Origin: Phyto melanocephala
Lineage: Eukaryota > Arthropoda > Insecta > Diptera > Rhinophoridae
Direction of reading: 5' to 3'
DNA length: 64,000 nt
NCBI GenBank assembly: GCA_941918925.1
Contig: OW799234.1
Coordinates: 133,218,895 to 133,282,894, forward strand
This document shows, in pieces, positions 1 to 18,900 of this stretch (the first letter of the stretch is position 1; each line of letters begins with the position of its first letter). Under the pieces are notes generated by a model. The model was given only the letters and a program-made list of their open reading frames with translations, was not told the DNA's origin and made no database searches. Made by a program: the position numbers and the translations under genes.

Positions 1-1565
1 TGTAAACGACTGATTCGTCATACCATCTAGACTAAGCTTTATAGTTATGTTTTCTGAAAGTTTAAAACTTGGAGAGTCATAATTCAGATCTGTATGTGCT
101 GCCTCTGTTTTTTCCCATATTTTTAGAAAAAAAAAAACAAAATTTTTCAACCCTAGGTTAATTTATAGAGACATTTCTTACTATTTATGTATTTAGTACA
201 AAATGTCTCTAAGGATATTCATAAAAATTTTTATTTTAAAGTTATAGGCAAAAATAGTTTTAAAAAATATAAATTTTTTTTTAAATATTTATGTAAAATT
301 ACTAGCTGACCCGGCAAACGTTGTTTTGTTATATAAATTATTTTATTTAGTTCAATAAAAATATATTTTTTAGTTCAATAAAAATAACTAACTTACTCTG
401 AGTACATTAAAAAAAACGTTAACCATATGTGTTGTACGGTACGCAAATCTATTTTAGTTTAAAATTTCATCGAAGTCGTTTCGTTATTTAGGTGAGGCAT
501 AAATTGTCCCTTAAGGTGAGTCACCCTAAAAATTGAGAAGTATGAGAAATAGATGTTGACCGATTCTTAAACGTTTATTTCTGCATTGGCTGGACTATAA
601 ATTGTGTACAATTTAAAGAAAAATACTAAAAACCATACCGATGCAAGTACATAATTGAAAAAAAGTTGGCGTTAAAGTAGGCGTGGATAAAAAAAGTATT
701 TTATTAATCATATCAGAGTCTTAGTTATATTATCTGAAAATTTCAAGAAGATCTGTCCAGCAGTATGGCCTACCTGAGGAGGCGTGAAAAAAGCGTGGTG
801 TTTAGGGGTAAGGAAAATAGATGTTGACAGATTCTCTGACCTTCCCGATATGCACACAAGATTTCATGAAATCACGACACGAGCAGTATTGAAACCGTAG
901 CCTCGAAAATTTGTTGGCAATAAAAATTGACAAATCGGTTTAAAACTATTTTTTTTCCTTTTTCCTAATATTTACAAACAAATGATTTTTTCAGCTTTTG
1001 GACGCCAGAGAGAAACGATATGAGTTTCAAAAGAAAGGTCTTGACTAGCACAATACAATAAATTAAAAAGAAATACAATTTATGAAAGGTCACCACTACA
1101 AAATGGCGGACAATTAATTTGTATATATGAGTCAAATTTAGTAATTATATGTATATGTACTCACTTCAACCTCCTCAATATTGGTATCAAACGAAAGCAC
1201 TTCACTTGTAGAATACAGTAAATAATGAAAAAGTTAAAAACCAAGATGGCGTCGTAATTAAATAGCGGATATATGGATACAAAATTTTTAAATAATTACG
1301 ATTTCCCCCCCTTCAACCCTCATAATATTGATATCAAATGAAGGGGCTTGAGCAGTAGAAAACATTAAGCTTAGAAAAAGTTAAAAGCAAATATGGCGTC
1401 CGAAGCAAAACGGTGGATCAAATTAAAAATGTGGCTTGACTAGGAGAATAGCACAGTAAACTATGCAAAAATTCAAAATCAAAGTCATGCTACGATGTGG
1501 TCGCAATATCTATATACATAATGGTGAAGGGCATTTTCAGATTCGGCATGGCCAAATATATAGAT
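1..1565 (-). repeat. Decayed INE-1-like interspersed repeat, interrupted by a Helitron end
   Basis: This stretch matches, in order, the element at 60168-61146: a 'cctctgttttttcccatat' block, a block around 1100-1200 with 'cctcaatattggtatcaaa', and a terminal 'ttcagattcggcatggcc'. That terminus is the reverse complement of the 'cggccgtgccgaatctta' end of the other copies. A Helitron-type end starts at 302. No protein-coding gene is supported here; 1590-1938 is open on both strands but resembles no protein I know. Confidence 0.6.
302..900 (-). mobile_element. Helitron remnant (3' end at 302)
   Basis: The sequence 'ctagctgacccggcaaacg' at 302 is the reverse complement of a Helitron 3' terminus (hairpin followed by CTAG before T), the same type as at 39354. 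The other boundary is not clear and 900 is only an estimate. Confidence 0.35.
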
Positions 1566-2653
1566 TTCTCAGTTGTTTTTTTGTTTCATTTAAAACGAAT
1601 GAGGAGAAGGCAAAGACTTAATAGAAACTGCAGTATTAGCAAAATGTAATTTCTTTTGTAAAATTGTTGATTTTAAAACTATTGCATTAAATTTTTGTGT
1701 CGAGGTGTATTTTGTAAAAAGTACGAGTTCCTGGCATTTCCAGACATGCCGGACATTCCGGACATTCCTGGCTGTAAAATGTAAATTTTTCCCTACGAAA
1801 ACGAAATGTCCATTCAAGAGAATATTTTTTTTGTCAAGCTGGTGTCCGCATCCGTTCATGAGGGGTGTCCGCTTATGGGCAGTGTCCGTTAAGGGGGATT
1901 CCACAGTATATAAAAACTTTGTATGTTATTCAAGTTAAGTCGTAAAAAATATGTATAAAGAAAATAGTGTTTTAAAATAAATCGATTTCAAAGCAGACAA
2001 TAAGTAGTGATCCGCCATCTACATGCAGCATTAAATAGGCCCAATTCTCATTAATATTTTTATATGCATACTACCTTCACTTGAATTCCTCAAATAAATT
2101 TCATTACGCATAGTTAGTATGTAAATTGGTTTATAAGCATTTTATTTTTTAGATTGTCCTGAAAATCTTATGATTTTTTTGACAGAAGTTTTTCCTCTAC
2201 CGGATTGCTTTTTAAAGTCAATGTTGGCTGACGATAGTATTTTGTTCTTAAACTAATATTTTAGTGCAAATTAATTATAACTAAAGTTTAATTTTATATT
2301 TGTTTAGAGTTAAAATAAAAACGTGTATATTTTATATATGTAAGTATGCACTCATTTAGCTAAGACGTTTGCAAGTAATATTTTAAATAATTTACAAAAT
2401 TTGACTAAGGAATTAATAAAAATGTACGTACGTACGTATGTATGTATATGTATTTATGTATGCCAGTGGGCAAATGGACGGAACAAATTAGGAAGGACAT
2501 TCTTACACAACCTTTTACTACTTAGAATCGATAATAATTTTAACTTAAAACAAATACATACATAATTGTACAATAACTTAAAAAGAGCATATTTATGTAT
2601 GTATGTGTGTATGTACTCGCATACTCATTGTTTAGTAGTGTGTGGTGATTCAC

Positions 2654-10988
<8,335 letters not shown>

Positions 10989-10989
10989 T

Positions 10990-12140
10990 CAAAATCAAAT
11001 ATGTATGTATAAAATGCTTTTTTTTTAGTGTATTTGGATAGATAAATCAACTTAAAGTCCACTAACTAATATTATTTTAGCTTAATAGATAAAAATTTTA
11101 AATTAAAAAATTTATTGCGTATGTGTTAATTATTTTTTTTTTGTTTAGATGTGTATGTGTTTAGTACGTTTGCAGCTCCATTATTATTATTTTTTTTTTG
11201 TTTAATATATTTTTTAAACATTTTCACATTTTTCGATTTGTTTTTTTTTTTCTTCTTTCTTTTGTAATCGTTAACTTTTTTCAAACTACATTTTTAAGGT
11301 TTCACTTTGAGGTTTTGAGGAGATTCCATCAGAGAATATAAAATAATCGTTATAATTTTTATTTATTTTTTTTTTAAATTTTACTTTTATAAAGTTTTCC
11401 TTTTTTCCAAAAATGTTTTAAATATTTCGAATTTCATTCCGTGTGTTTATTAATTATTTTAGTTAGCACCACCATTTTTTTTTTCTCAAAGATATTTCCT
11501 TTAATTTTTTTTATTTTACTAATTTATACATTTTTTTTTAAATTAAATTCTATATTGCATTGCCAACAGCACCGACTATACTAAATTAGGGAATAGTTTA
11601 GTTTCTTTAAAAGTCGTGGATTTCTGTTTTTACGTTTTTTTGTTTAACTTTTATACATTAGAATGCATAGAAGAAGCCCTAGGAATTGTTTTACTATTCT
11701 ATGGTTTATAAATGTCTATTTTGTTATTTTCGTTTTTTTTTTAATTTTATTTTATATGTGTATCATTATGTTTGACAACCCCCGTTATGGGAAAATTATA
11801 CATTAATTTGTTGTTGGTTTTTTTTTTTAAGAAACATTCGAAAAGAATGAAAAAATTTGTAATCTTTATGTGAATATATTTAAAGGAAGAGATTACATTT
11901 TGTTTTGCGTATCGTTATTTATAGTTTTGTACATATCATTTAAATTATGCAATTTTTTTACAGGATCACCTGGAGTCGGAAATTTAATCATAAGAATTTT
12001 TTATTTTAATATCATTACTGGTATTATGTACCATTATTGCACCTTTTATCTATTTTCCATTTTCAGTTTTAAGAAAGTTAATAATTTTTGAAAGTTTATA
12101 AAACGTTCCTTTATTAATTTAAACGATTTTATACATCCTA
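10990..12140. other. T-rich DNA upstream of Pph13
   Basis: Homopolymer-rich sequence between the Pph13 start codon and a Helitron. It should contain the Pph13 5' UTR and promoter, but I see no clear TATA box or other site. The open frame at 11870-12091 resembles no known protein. Confidence 0.4.
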
Positions 12141-12143
12141 CTA

Positions 12144-13016
12144 TCTATATATATAAAAGTGAAACTCTGTGTGTGTGTGTGTGTGTGTTAGCTATAGACT
12201 CTGAAACTGTAAAACCGATCGGGCTCAAACTTTGGTAAGTTGTTGTACACATACCAGGGAGTGTTTATGGGTGAAAAAAAGTGGGCGGCGCCACGCCCAT
12301 AAAAAATTAGTTATCAGTTTTAGCTACTTGCACTTGACCGATTTTTCTGAAACTTTGCACACATATCGAGCTGTCATGACTAAATAATTTCGTGATAAAA
12401 AAAGTGGGCGGGGCCACGCCCCTAAAAAAGTTTTAATTTTGAGGTACTTGCACTGAACCGATTTTTCTGAAACTTTGCACACGTATTGAGCTGTCATGGC
12501 TTTATAATTTCGTGATTGAAAAAGTGGGCGGGGCCGCGCCCATAAAAAATTAGTTATCAGTTTTAGCTACTTGCACTGGACCGAATTTTCTGAAACTTTG
12601 CAAACATACTGAGCTGTCATGACTTTACACTTTTGTCATTAGAAAAGTGGGCAGTGCCACGCCCATTAAAAAAAAGGTATCATTTTGAGGTACTTGCACT
12701 GTACCGATTTTTCTGAAACTTTGCACACATATTGAGTTGTCATGACTATACAGTTTCGTATTTAGAAAAGTGGGCACTGCCACGCCCATAAAAAAAGGTA
12801 ACATTTTGAGGTACTTACACTGGACCGATTTTTCTGAAACTTTGCACACTTATTGAGCTGTCATGACTATACAGTTTCGTAATTAGAAAAGTGGGCAGTG
12901 CCACGCTCATATAGAAAAAGTTATAGTTTTTAGCCTTGCACTTGATATTCGATTAAAATTTAGAATGCGATTAAAATTCATGAAGGGGCGTAGCAACGCG
13001 CGCCGGGATTGGCTAG
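12144..13016 (+). mobile_element. Non-autonomous Helitron with internal ~120-bp repeats, copy 1
   Basis: Starts 'TCTATATATATAAAAGTGAA' after an A and ends with a GC-rich segment 'gcaacgcgcgccggg' followed by CTAG before T: the A|T target, 5' TC and 3' CTRR of Helitrons. The body repeats a unit of roughly 115-125 bp containing 'agtgggcggggccacgccc' and 'tttttctgaaactttgcaca'. Relatives are at 13520-14009, 28556-29115, 43974-44237 and 55781-56651. Confidence 0.8.
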
Positions 13017-14168
13017 TAATATAATAAATGTGAATGTTTGTATGTTTGGGTGTTTGTTACTGAATCACTCAAAATCGGCTAAACGGAACTAAATAAATGC
13101 GATATCTATATCTATATCTATATAAAATTGTTGCAAGTGCGTTGTGACTTTATAACTCACGAACGGTCTAACCGAATTCAATGAAATTTTTAGGGTTTGT
13201 TCCTATGGTCGTGTAGATGGTTTATCTAAAGTTTACACGAAATCGGTCGTGAGTTATGACTTTTCATGTCAACATGTGATTTTTTGAAAACAACAACAAA
13301 TATGTATTCGACAAGACCTAAAGATCGCGAGCGAAATAGTAAGTAAATCAATAGTAGTTTGATGTTATAAAAAGACTATTTTATTTACAAATTTGAAACT
13401 TACTTATATACTAAAACTAAAATATGCATATCTGACTAACCATCATTTCCTCTCCAAAACAAAATCGGGTATTGCAATGCGTCATAACAACGATGGAGTT
13501 CAGATATACGATTTAGTTGCACTACGAAACTCTGTCTGTCTGTGTTAGCTATAGACTCTGAAACCGTAAAGCCGATCGGACTCAACCTTTGGCAAGTTGT
13601 TGTACACATTCCAGGGAGTGTTTATGGGTGCTAAAAAGTGGGCGGTGCTACGCCCATAAAAACAAAGTTATCATTTTTAGCTACTTGCAATTGACCGATT
13701 TTTCTAAAACTTAGCACACATATTGAGCTGTCATGACTAAACAGTTTTGTGATAAGAAAAGTGGGCAGGGCCACGCCCATAAAAAATAATTTATCATTTT
13801 TAGCTACTTGCACTAGATCGATTTTTCTGAAACTTTGCACACATATTGAGCTGTCATGACTAAATAATTTCTTGACTAGAAAAGTGAGCAGGGCCACGCC
13901 CATAAAAAAAGGTTAAAATTCTGAGGTACTTGCACTTGATATTCCATTAAAGTTCAGAATGTATTTTTATTCATTCAGGGGCGTAGAAACGCGTGCCGAG
14001 CTTGGCTAGTTATTTATATTTTCTAAGCGAGCCTAGAACTCAATCACGATAAAATGGCTGAGTGGAATTAAATTAAATTTGACAAACATATAAATAACAA
14101 CCTAGGCTAATACTAAGTCTACCTTTTATCCCGATAACTACGCAGACAAAGTCGCGGGCACAAGCTAG
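13017..14168 (+). mobile_element. Helitron split by nested insertions
   Basis: The left part (13022-13105, 'aaatgtgaatgtttgtatgt') and the right part (about 14036-14168, ending 'gtcgcgggcacaagctag') together match the compact element at 31072-31260. Between them lie at least one, probably two, other Helitron segments (13106-13520 and 13520-14009). Confidence 0.65.
13520..14009 (+). mobile_element. Helitron of the GTGGGCGG repeat family, copy 2 (nested)
   Basis: Shares 'agctatagactctgaaac', two to three copies of the 'agtgggcagggccacgccc' unit and the end 'gcgtgccgagcttggctag' before T. The normal 5' TC start is not visible. Confidence 0.65.
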
Positions 14169-14628
14169 TAAATATCTAAATTAAGTAATGTGCTCATTAA
14201 TTACACAGGATTATACACATTTTGCTGTCCTAAAACTGAAAAACGTTACTTGTACTATTCGGGACGTTGAACGCTGTACTTTGTTTTTTAAGTTGGCTGT
14301 AGTTTTAAATATGTACAGTTATGTCGAAAATTAAGGTGATTCCTCGACAAATATTAGCATTACTCTCCTATTTTAGTTGTATTAAAAATGACCTCCCATT
14401 AAAAATGAGACCCATTGAATAATTCCTTACTTCAACGCTAGTTCGATGCGCGAAATATTAACACTCTCTTTTAAATTTCGGGTATATCCTCAAAATCCTC
14501 CACATAGTTCGATCTAGAGCGTGTTAATGCTGAACAAAGGCGGACAATGTTCTGCACAGTCTCTTTCGTTTCACTAAATAATCTATCTAATGTATTATAC
14601 ATTTTGTGGGGCATTATAAAGGGTGGTT

Positions 14629-15095
14629 AAATTTTAAGGGCCGATGTTGAATGTGAGCCACACCTAAACGTCAAGTTTTTTTTCTGCATTTTATTTGACA
14701 TTTGTCAATTTCAGACTAACTCAATTTGAACCATGGAAAGATACACAATCCAGCAAAGCGTTAAAGTTATTCAAGCTTATTATGAAAATGGACGTTCAAA
14801 TCAAAATGCATATCGTGCACTTCGTGGTTCTTTTGGAGAATTGTGAATATTTAAATTTCAACAAAACAGGTCTGTATGAAATGTATGCATGAAACATCTG
14901 TGAATGCCTCCTTAGTTCGTTGAACGGAAAACATTGCTGTTTTTCGCGATAGTGTGGCAAAAGAGCAGTCAACCTCGACTCATTATCGTGCCCAACAATT
15001 GAACATCAACGTTGTCATTGAAAATTTGGCCCATCAGATGGAGGTGTGCCGCCGACGTTTTCTCCAATCTCACAGATTAAAGAGGAACATAGGTT
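14629..15095 (+). pseudogene. Second mariner-type fossil with N-terminal half
   Basis: The left end 'aagggtggttaaattttaag' follows TA at 14627-14628. ATG at 14733 opens MERYTIQQSVKVIQAYYENG, the typical N-terminus of a mariner-like transposase. A later piece (AVFRDSVAKEQ near 14935) and CRRRF near 15049 are in other frames. The right terminal repeat is not recognised. It supplies the domain missing from the 920-bp mariners but is a different, broken family member. Confidence 0.6.
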
Positions 15096-15866
15096 ACTGA
15101 CTTATACATTTTAGGTTCAATAACAGTTCTTGCGTACAGATTGTTTTATTTCCTTTATTGATCTATTAATCTACAAATCAACTGGATCGGATAACCATTA
15201 TCACTTAAAACATTCTTAATAATTTCTATAAAAGTCTTTCGCTAATTAACTAATATTTATTGTAGTTATTAAAGTTAATCTGGATTTGTGTGAAATGTAT
15301 TGGAATCACTGAAAAACTCAATAAGAGTTAGAGCCTTTCCACTTGTGACCTTGGCAGGGTATATTACAAAATATTGCTTAAAGAAAATATTATGTATTTA
15401 TATGGCTATTAAATAGATATCATAAATTTCAGTGTTGCGATTTTAAGCATTCATATTTATCACTATACGTGTGCAAGAAAATTAATATCTTCTTTTACAA
15501 TAATAAATTCAGATGCAAGGTTAATTTCGATATTATTTTCATTATACATATGAACTTAAATAGATTTGCACATACTTTATTCATATGTATAGAATATTGA
15601 TTAAAAGATTTCTTAAATCCATTGAAAAGAACAATAGTTAGTTTGACGTAAAAACATTTAACCCATTAAAACAAAACATAATACAGTAGAGAGTAACAAA
15701 AGGATGCATAGACGACAGACATAATAAATTGAATGGAGCATAAATAAGTATGCGTGAATGTTTAAATATAAAACACAATAAAAATTGAAACAATGTGTAA
15801 TTTGATATGGCGATATTTTCAAAATAATGGAAAATTTTGCTTTATCTGCAATAAGAGAGGAATCGC

Positions 15867-15873
15867 TATAAAA
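15867..15873 (+). promoter_or_regulatory. Ptth: TATA box of Ptth
   Basis: TATAAAA, 77 bp before the ATG at 15944. A transcription start near 15896-15900 ('aacagtagt', a weak initiator match) would give a 5' UTR of about 45 bases. This spacing supports the proposed start exon. Confidence 0.65.
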
Positions 15874-15943
15874 GCTTAATGGATAACACTTTTAACAGTA
15901 GTTGTACATATTTAAGTGGCCACAACAGGACACATTGGTCATT

Positions 15944-15952
15944 ATGCCCAAG
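15944..15952 (+). CDS. Ptth: Ptth coding exon 1 (9 bp, MPK)
   Basis: ATGCCCAAG followed by the donor 'gtgaaa', an 83-bp intron and the acceptor 'tttttctcatag'. Chosen because exon 2 has no upstream in-frame ATG before its acceptor, the join completes a signal peptide, and a TATA box is correctly placed. Needs RNA evidence. Confidence 0.65.
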
Positions 15953-18900
15953 GTGAAATAAAAAATATAAAAAAAAAAACAAAAAAAAAAAAAACAATTT
16001 TTATAACTAATCCAACAAATTTATTTTTCTCATAGACCATTTTTATATTGATAACAGTATTATTTGGTGTTATTTGTGGCAATCGCTTAATGGATAATCG
16101 CTTATTAAGACCATCATCCTCGTCATACGTGGTTCCCTATAAATCAATTGGCGAAGTCAATATGAAATCATTTAGTGAGAAATTTGATGAAAATTTAAAG
16201 TTAAAAGCTTTTGAAAAATCTTCCAATTCAATCAATTCACCCTGTGTCAGTGATTTAAGTTTTGAACAAATGTCTGAAAATTGTAATCAGATTCCTGATG
16301 TGATGAAACGTTCAACCAGTTATATGGCATATGACAACACTGATGGCGAAGTACACAATAGTAATAATGATTTTAAATCGTATCAGATGAGTGCCGGAGA
16401 TTTCGATGATGTTTTTGAAGATGAATTGCTGTATATGCCGCCCACGAATTTCAAAGATACAAAAATAGTACAACCCAAGTTTAATGTATTTCCAGTAGCT
16501 AATTATAAGGATTTCTATGATGATTTGGTTGTAGAAACTGCCAAACAGGAGATAACAAAAAGAAATGGCAACTCAATAACACCACCACCCAGAGGCTGTG
16601 ACTGCAAAATGAGAGTGAGTTATTGAATTTATTTTTTTACAAAACAATTGGCACTAACATGGATTTTACTGTTTTCTTATTTTTAACATCTTCTTCGGCC
16701 TTATTTATATCAAGAAACTATGTGCTAACTAACGGGCTGCTAACTTTTTTATGTATCAATTCTCACAAGAGAAAGTTAGTAGCTCGTTAGTCAGCGCAAA
16801 GTTTCTTGTTATGAACGCCGCTTATGTTTTTTTTCTTTAATGTAAGTCCTAATAAGTTTTTTTTCGTATATTTTGTTTCAAATAGTTTTTGTCCGTTCGG
16901 TGAGCAATTTAGTTCAGAAAATAGGAACAGACTCCTGAAACATATTTTGTGTATAAAGCGAGTTCCACATATTTTTATGTTCTTTAAAAGAATTTGACAT
17001 CTACACAGAAGAAAAAAAAACTATATAAAAATTCAAAGTCAAAGTTGGCATAACATTAAATCTGAAATCTAGGCTAAGCTACAATATGGTCACTATACCT
17101 CTTTATATGATGGTGAAGGGTTGAATATTAGCATTCTTACTTGTTTTCAATATAATTTTATTTTAAACCAGAAACCAACATAAAAAATATTTATAGGAAA
17201 TGATCATGGTGTAATTACATAAGGTGATAGCGTAAAGGAGAGCAACTTTTGTCTCTCTTTTTTTATGTATGGAGTTTGACAACTTCCGGAGTAGAAATAA
17301 ATTTTTAAATATGTATTTCGACATACTCCAGAACACAAAAAAATAATCAGCTGGGCTGGCACCGTCACCTTGTATAATTACACCATGGAAATGATATAAT
17401 TTTTAAGCAGGTGTCAGGTACTCTTGATTATTTTTTTCATTAATTATTTTAAATTTCAGCTGTCAAAATGCATAAATAAAAAACAATTTTCTCCCTTTTC
17501 TAATACATTTCAAATGTCAAACTTCATATATAAAAAATATAGACAAAAAAATGCTCTCCGAACTGCAATTACCTGATGAATAAATAAGCCTTGAGCAGGT
17601 GTTTGTTCAAACATATTTTGATAATAATTTTTTCTGTGTATTAAACAAAACTAGTCGAATGTAGTTAAATGCCGTATTTATTATACAGACAAATTTATTT
17701 TTATTTTCAGTAAAAATAAAAATAAATTGCTAAGTGAAATCAGAAAATAATTTATAAAAAAACTAAAATTTTTTGGTTTTTAAAAAATAATAAAATTTAG
17801 GTTGATTATTCAACAGTATTCTCTTCAACGACTTTTTCTGAGCAAAAATGTGGGCAGCAGAACAGCCTCATTAAGTTCAAGGTTGTGCAAAATTAAAGTT
17901 AGTGCCAAAATATTTTATTAGTAAAGGTATTCACGTCACCGGTTTAACCGGTTTGTGAAATGCGAAATTGCGTAAATATACTATTGTTGACGTTAGCAGC
18001 AGTTTCAGCGAAAAGGTGTTAAACATTCGGAAAACAAAGCCCAGCGGATAAAGGCCGCTGCTGTCGATTGTACTTAAACCATCGAAAAGTTGAGCTCTTT
18101 GGCAAAAAATATTTCTTTGTGCGTGACTCAATTCAATATTTAGTCACTAGGTTTGGGGTAGTGCAAAAGTTAAAAAAACTAAAAAAATTTTGCAAGACTA
18201 AAGCCGGTGAAGTGAATAATTTTATCAAGTAGTTGTTGTTTCGAAAAGAAAAAACGCTCGCAATTGCACAAGATTGAAAACCAAAGGATGTGACTACCAT
18301 TATTGTTTTTATTGTTGTCTGAAATTTCATGTAATTGTTTAAGGGACTGATGTTACACAATTAGGGACATTAATTTTGACGTTAAACGGTTAAAACGACT
18401 TTAACTTTGAATGCGATTTATAAAAAATGAAATTGACAATTGTTCGAAATTATAAAACCTCTTGTTTTACAAATCGCCTAGTTTTACAGAACGTGAAATT
18501 TATGTGCAATAATTTCGTAATTAAGCAAATACTAAGTTGAGATTGTAAAAAATCATTTTTCATTTCGTTTTACGTTTTGAAACGCTTTAAAGCAAACGGT
18601 CGAGTAAAAAACATAAGTAGAAAATTATTACTTTTTTTTGCCTAATTTTGGAAAATAGATTGAAATTAATTTAAATTGTAATATAAATACAGGGTACACT
18701 TAAATAGGTAGTAAATAGGTATATTAGGCAACTGATAATTAGCTGTTCCCTTCCAAAGGTCAACATTTCATACATTTTCTCTCTTCTCTCATTATTTCCA
18801 ATTGCCAAACTTTATATAAGAATAATTAAAAAAAAAAAATTATCTTCGAAATGCAAACGCTATAAATACACCATGTATATCTAGAAACACTAACACCCCA

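Noticed and set aside
1590..1938. Overlapping open frames on both strands (104 and 77 codons)
   Set aside because: No motif, no splice context and low-complexity residues; next to a decayed repeat.
12625..13903. Minus-strand open frames with repeated [13 protein letters not shown] text
   Set aside because: They are translations of the Helitron internal units and recur in every copy; not genes.
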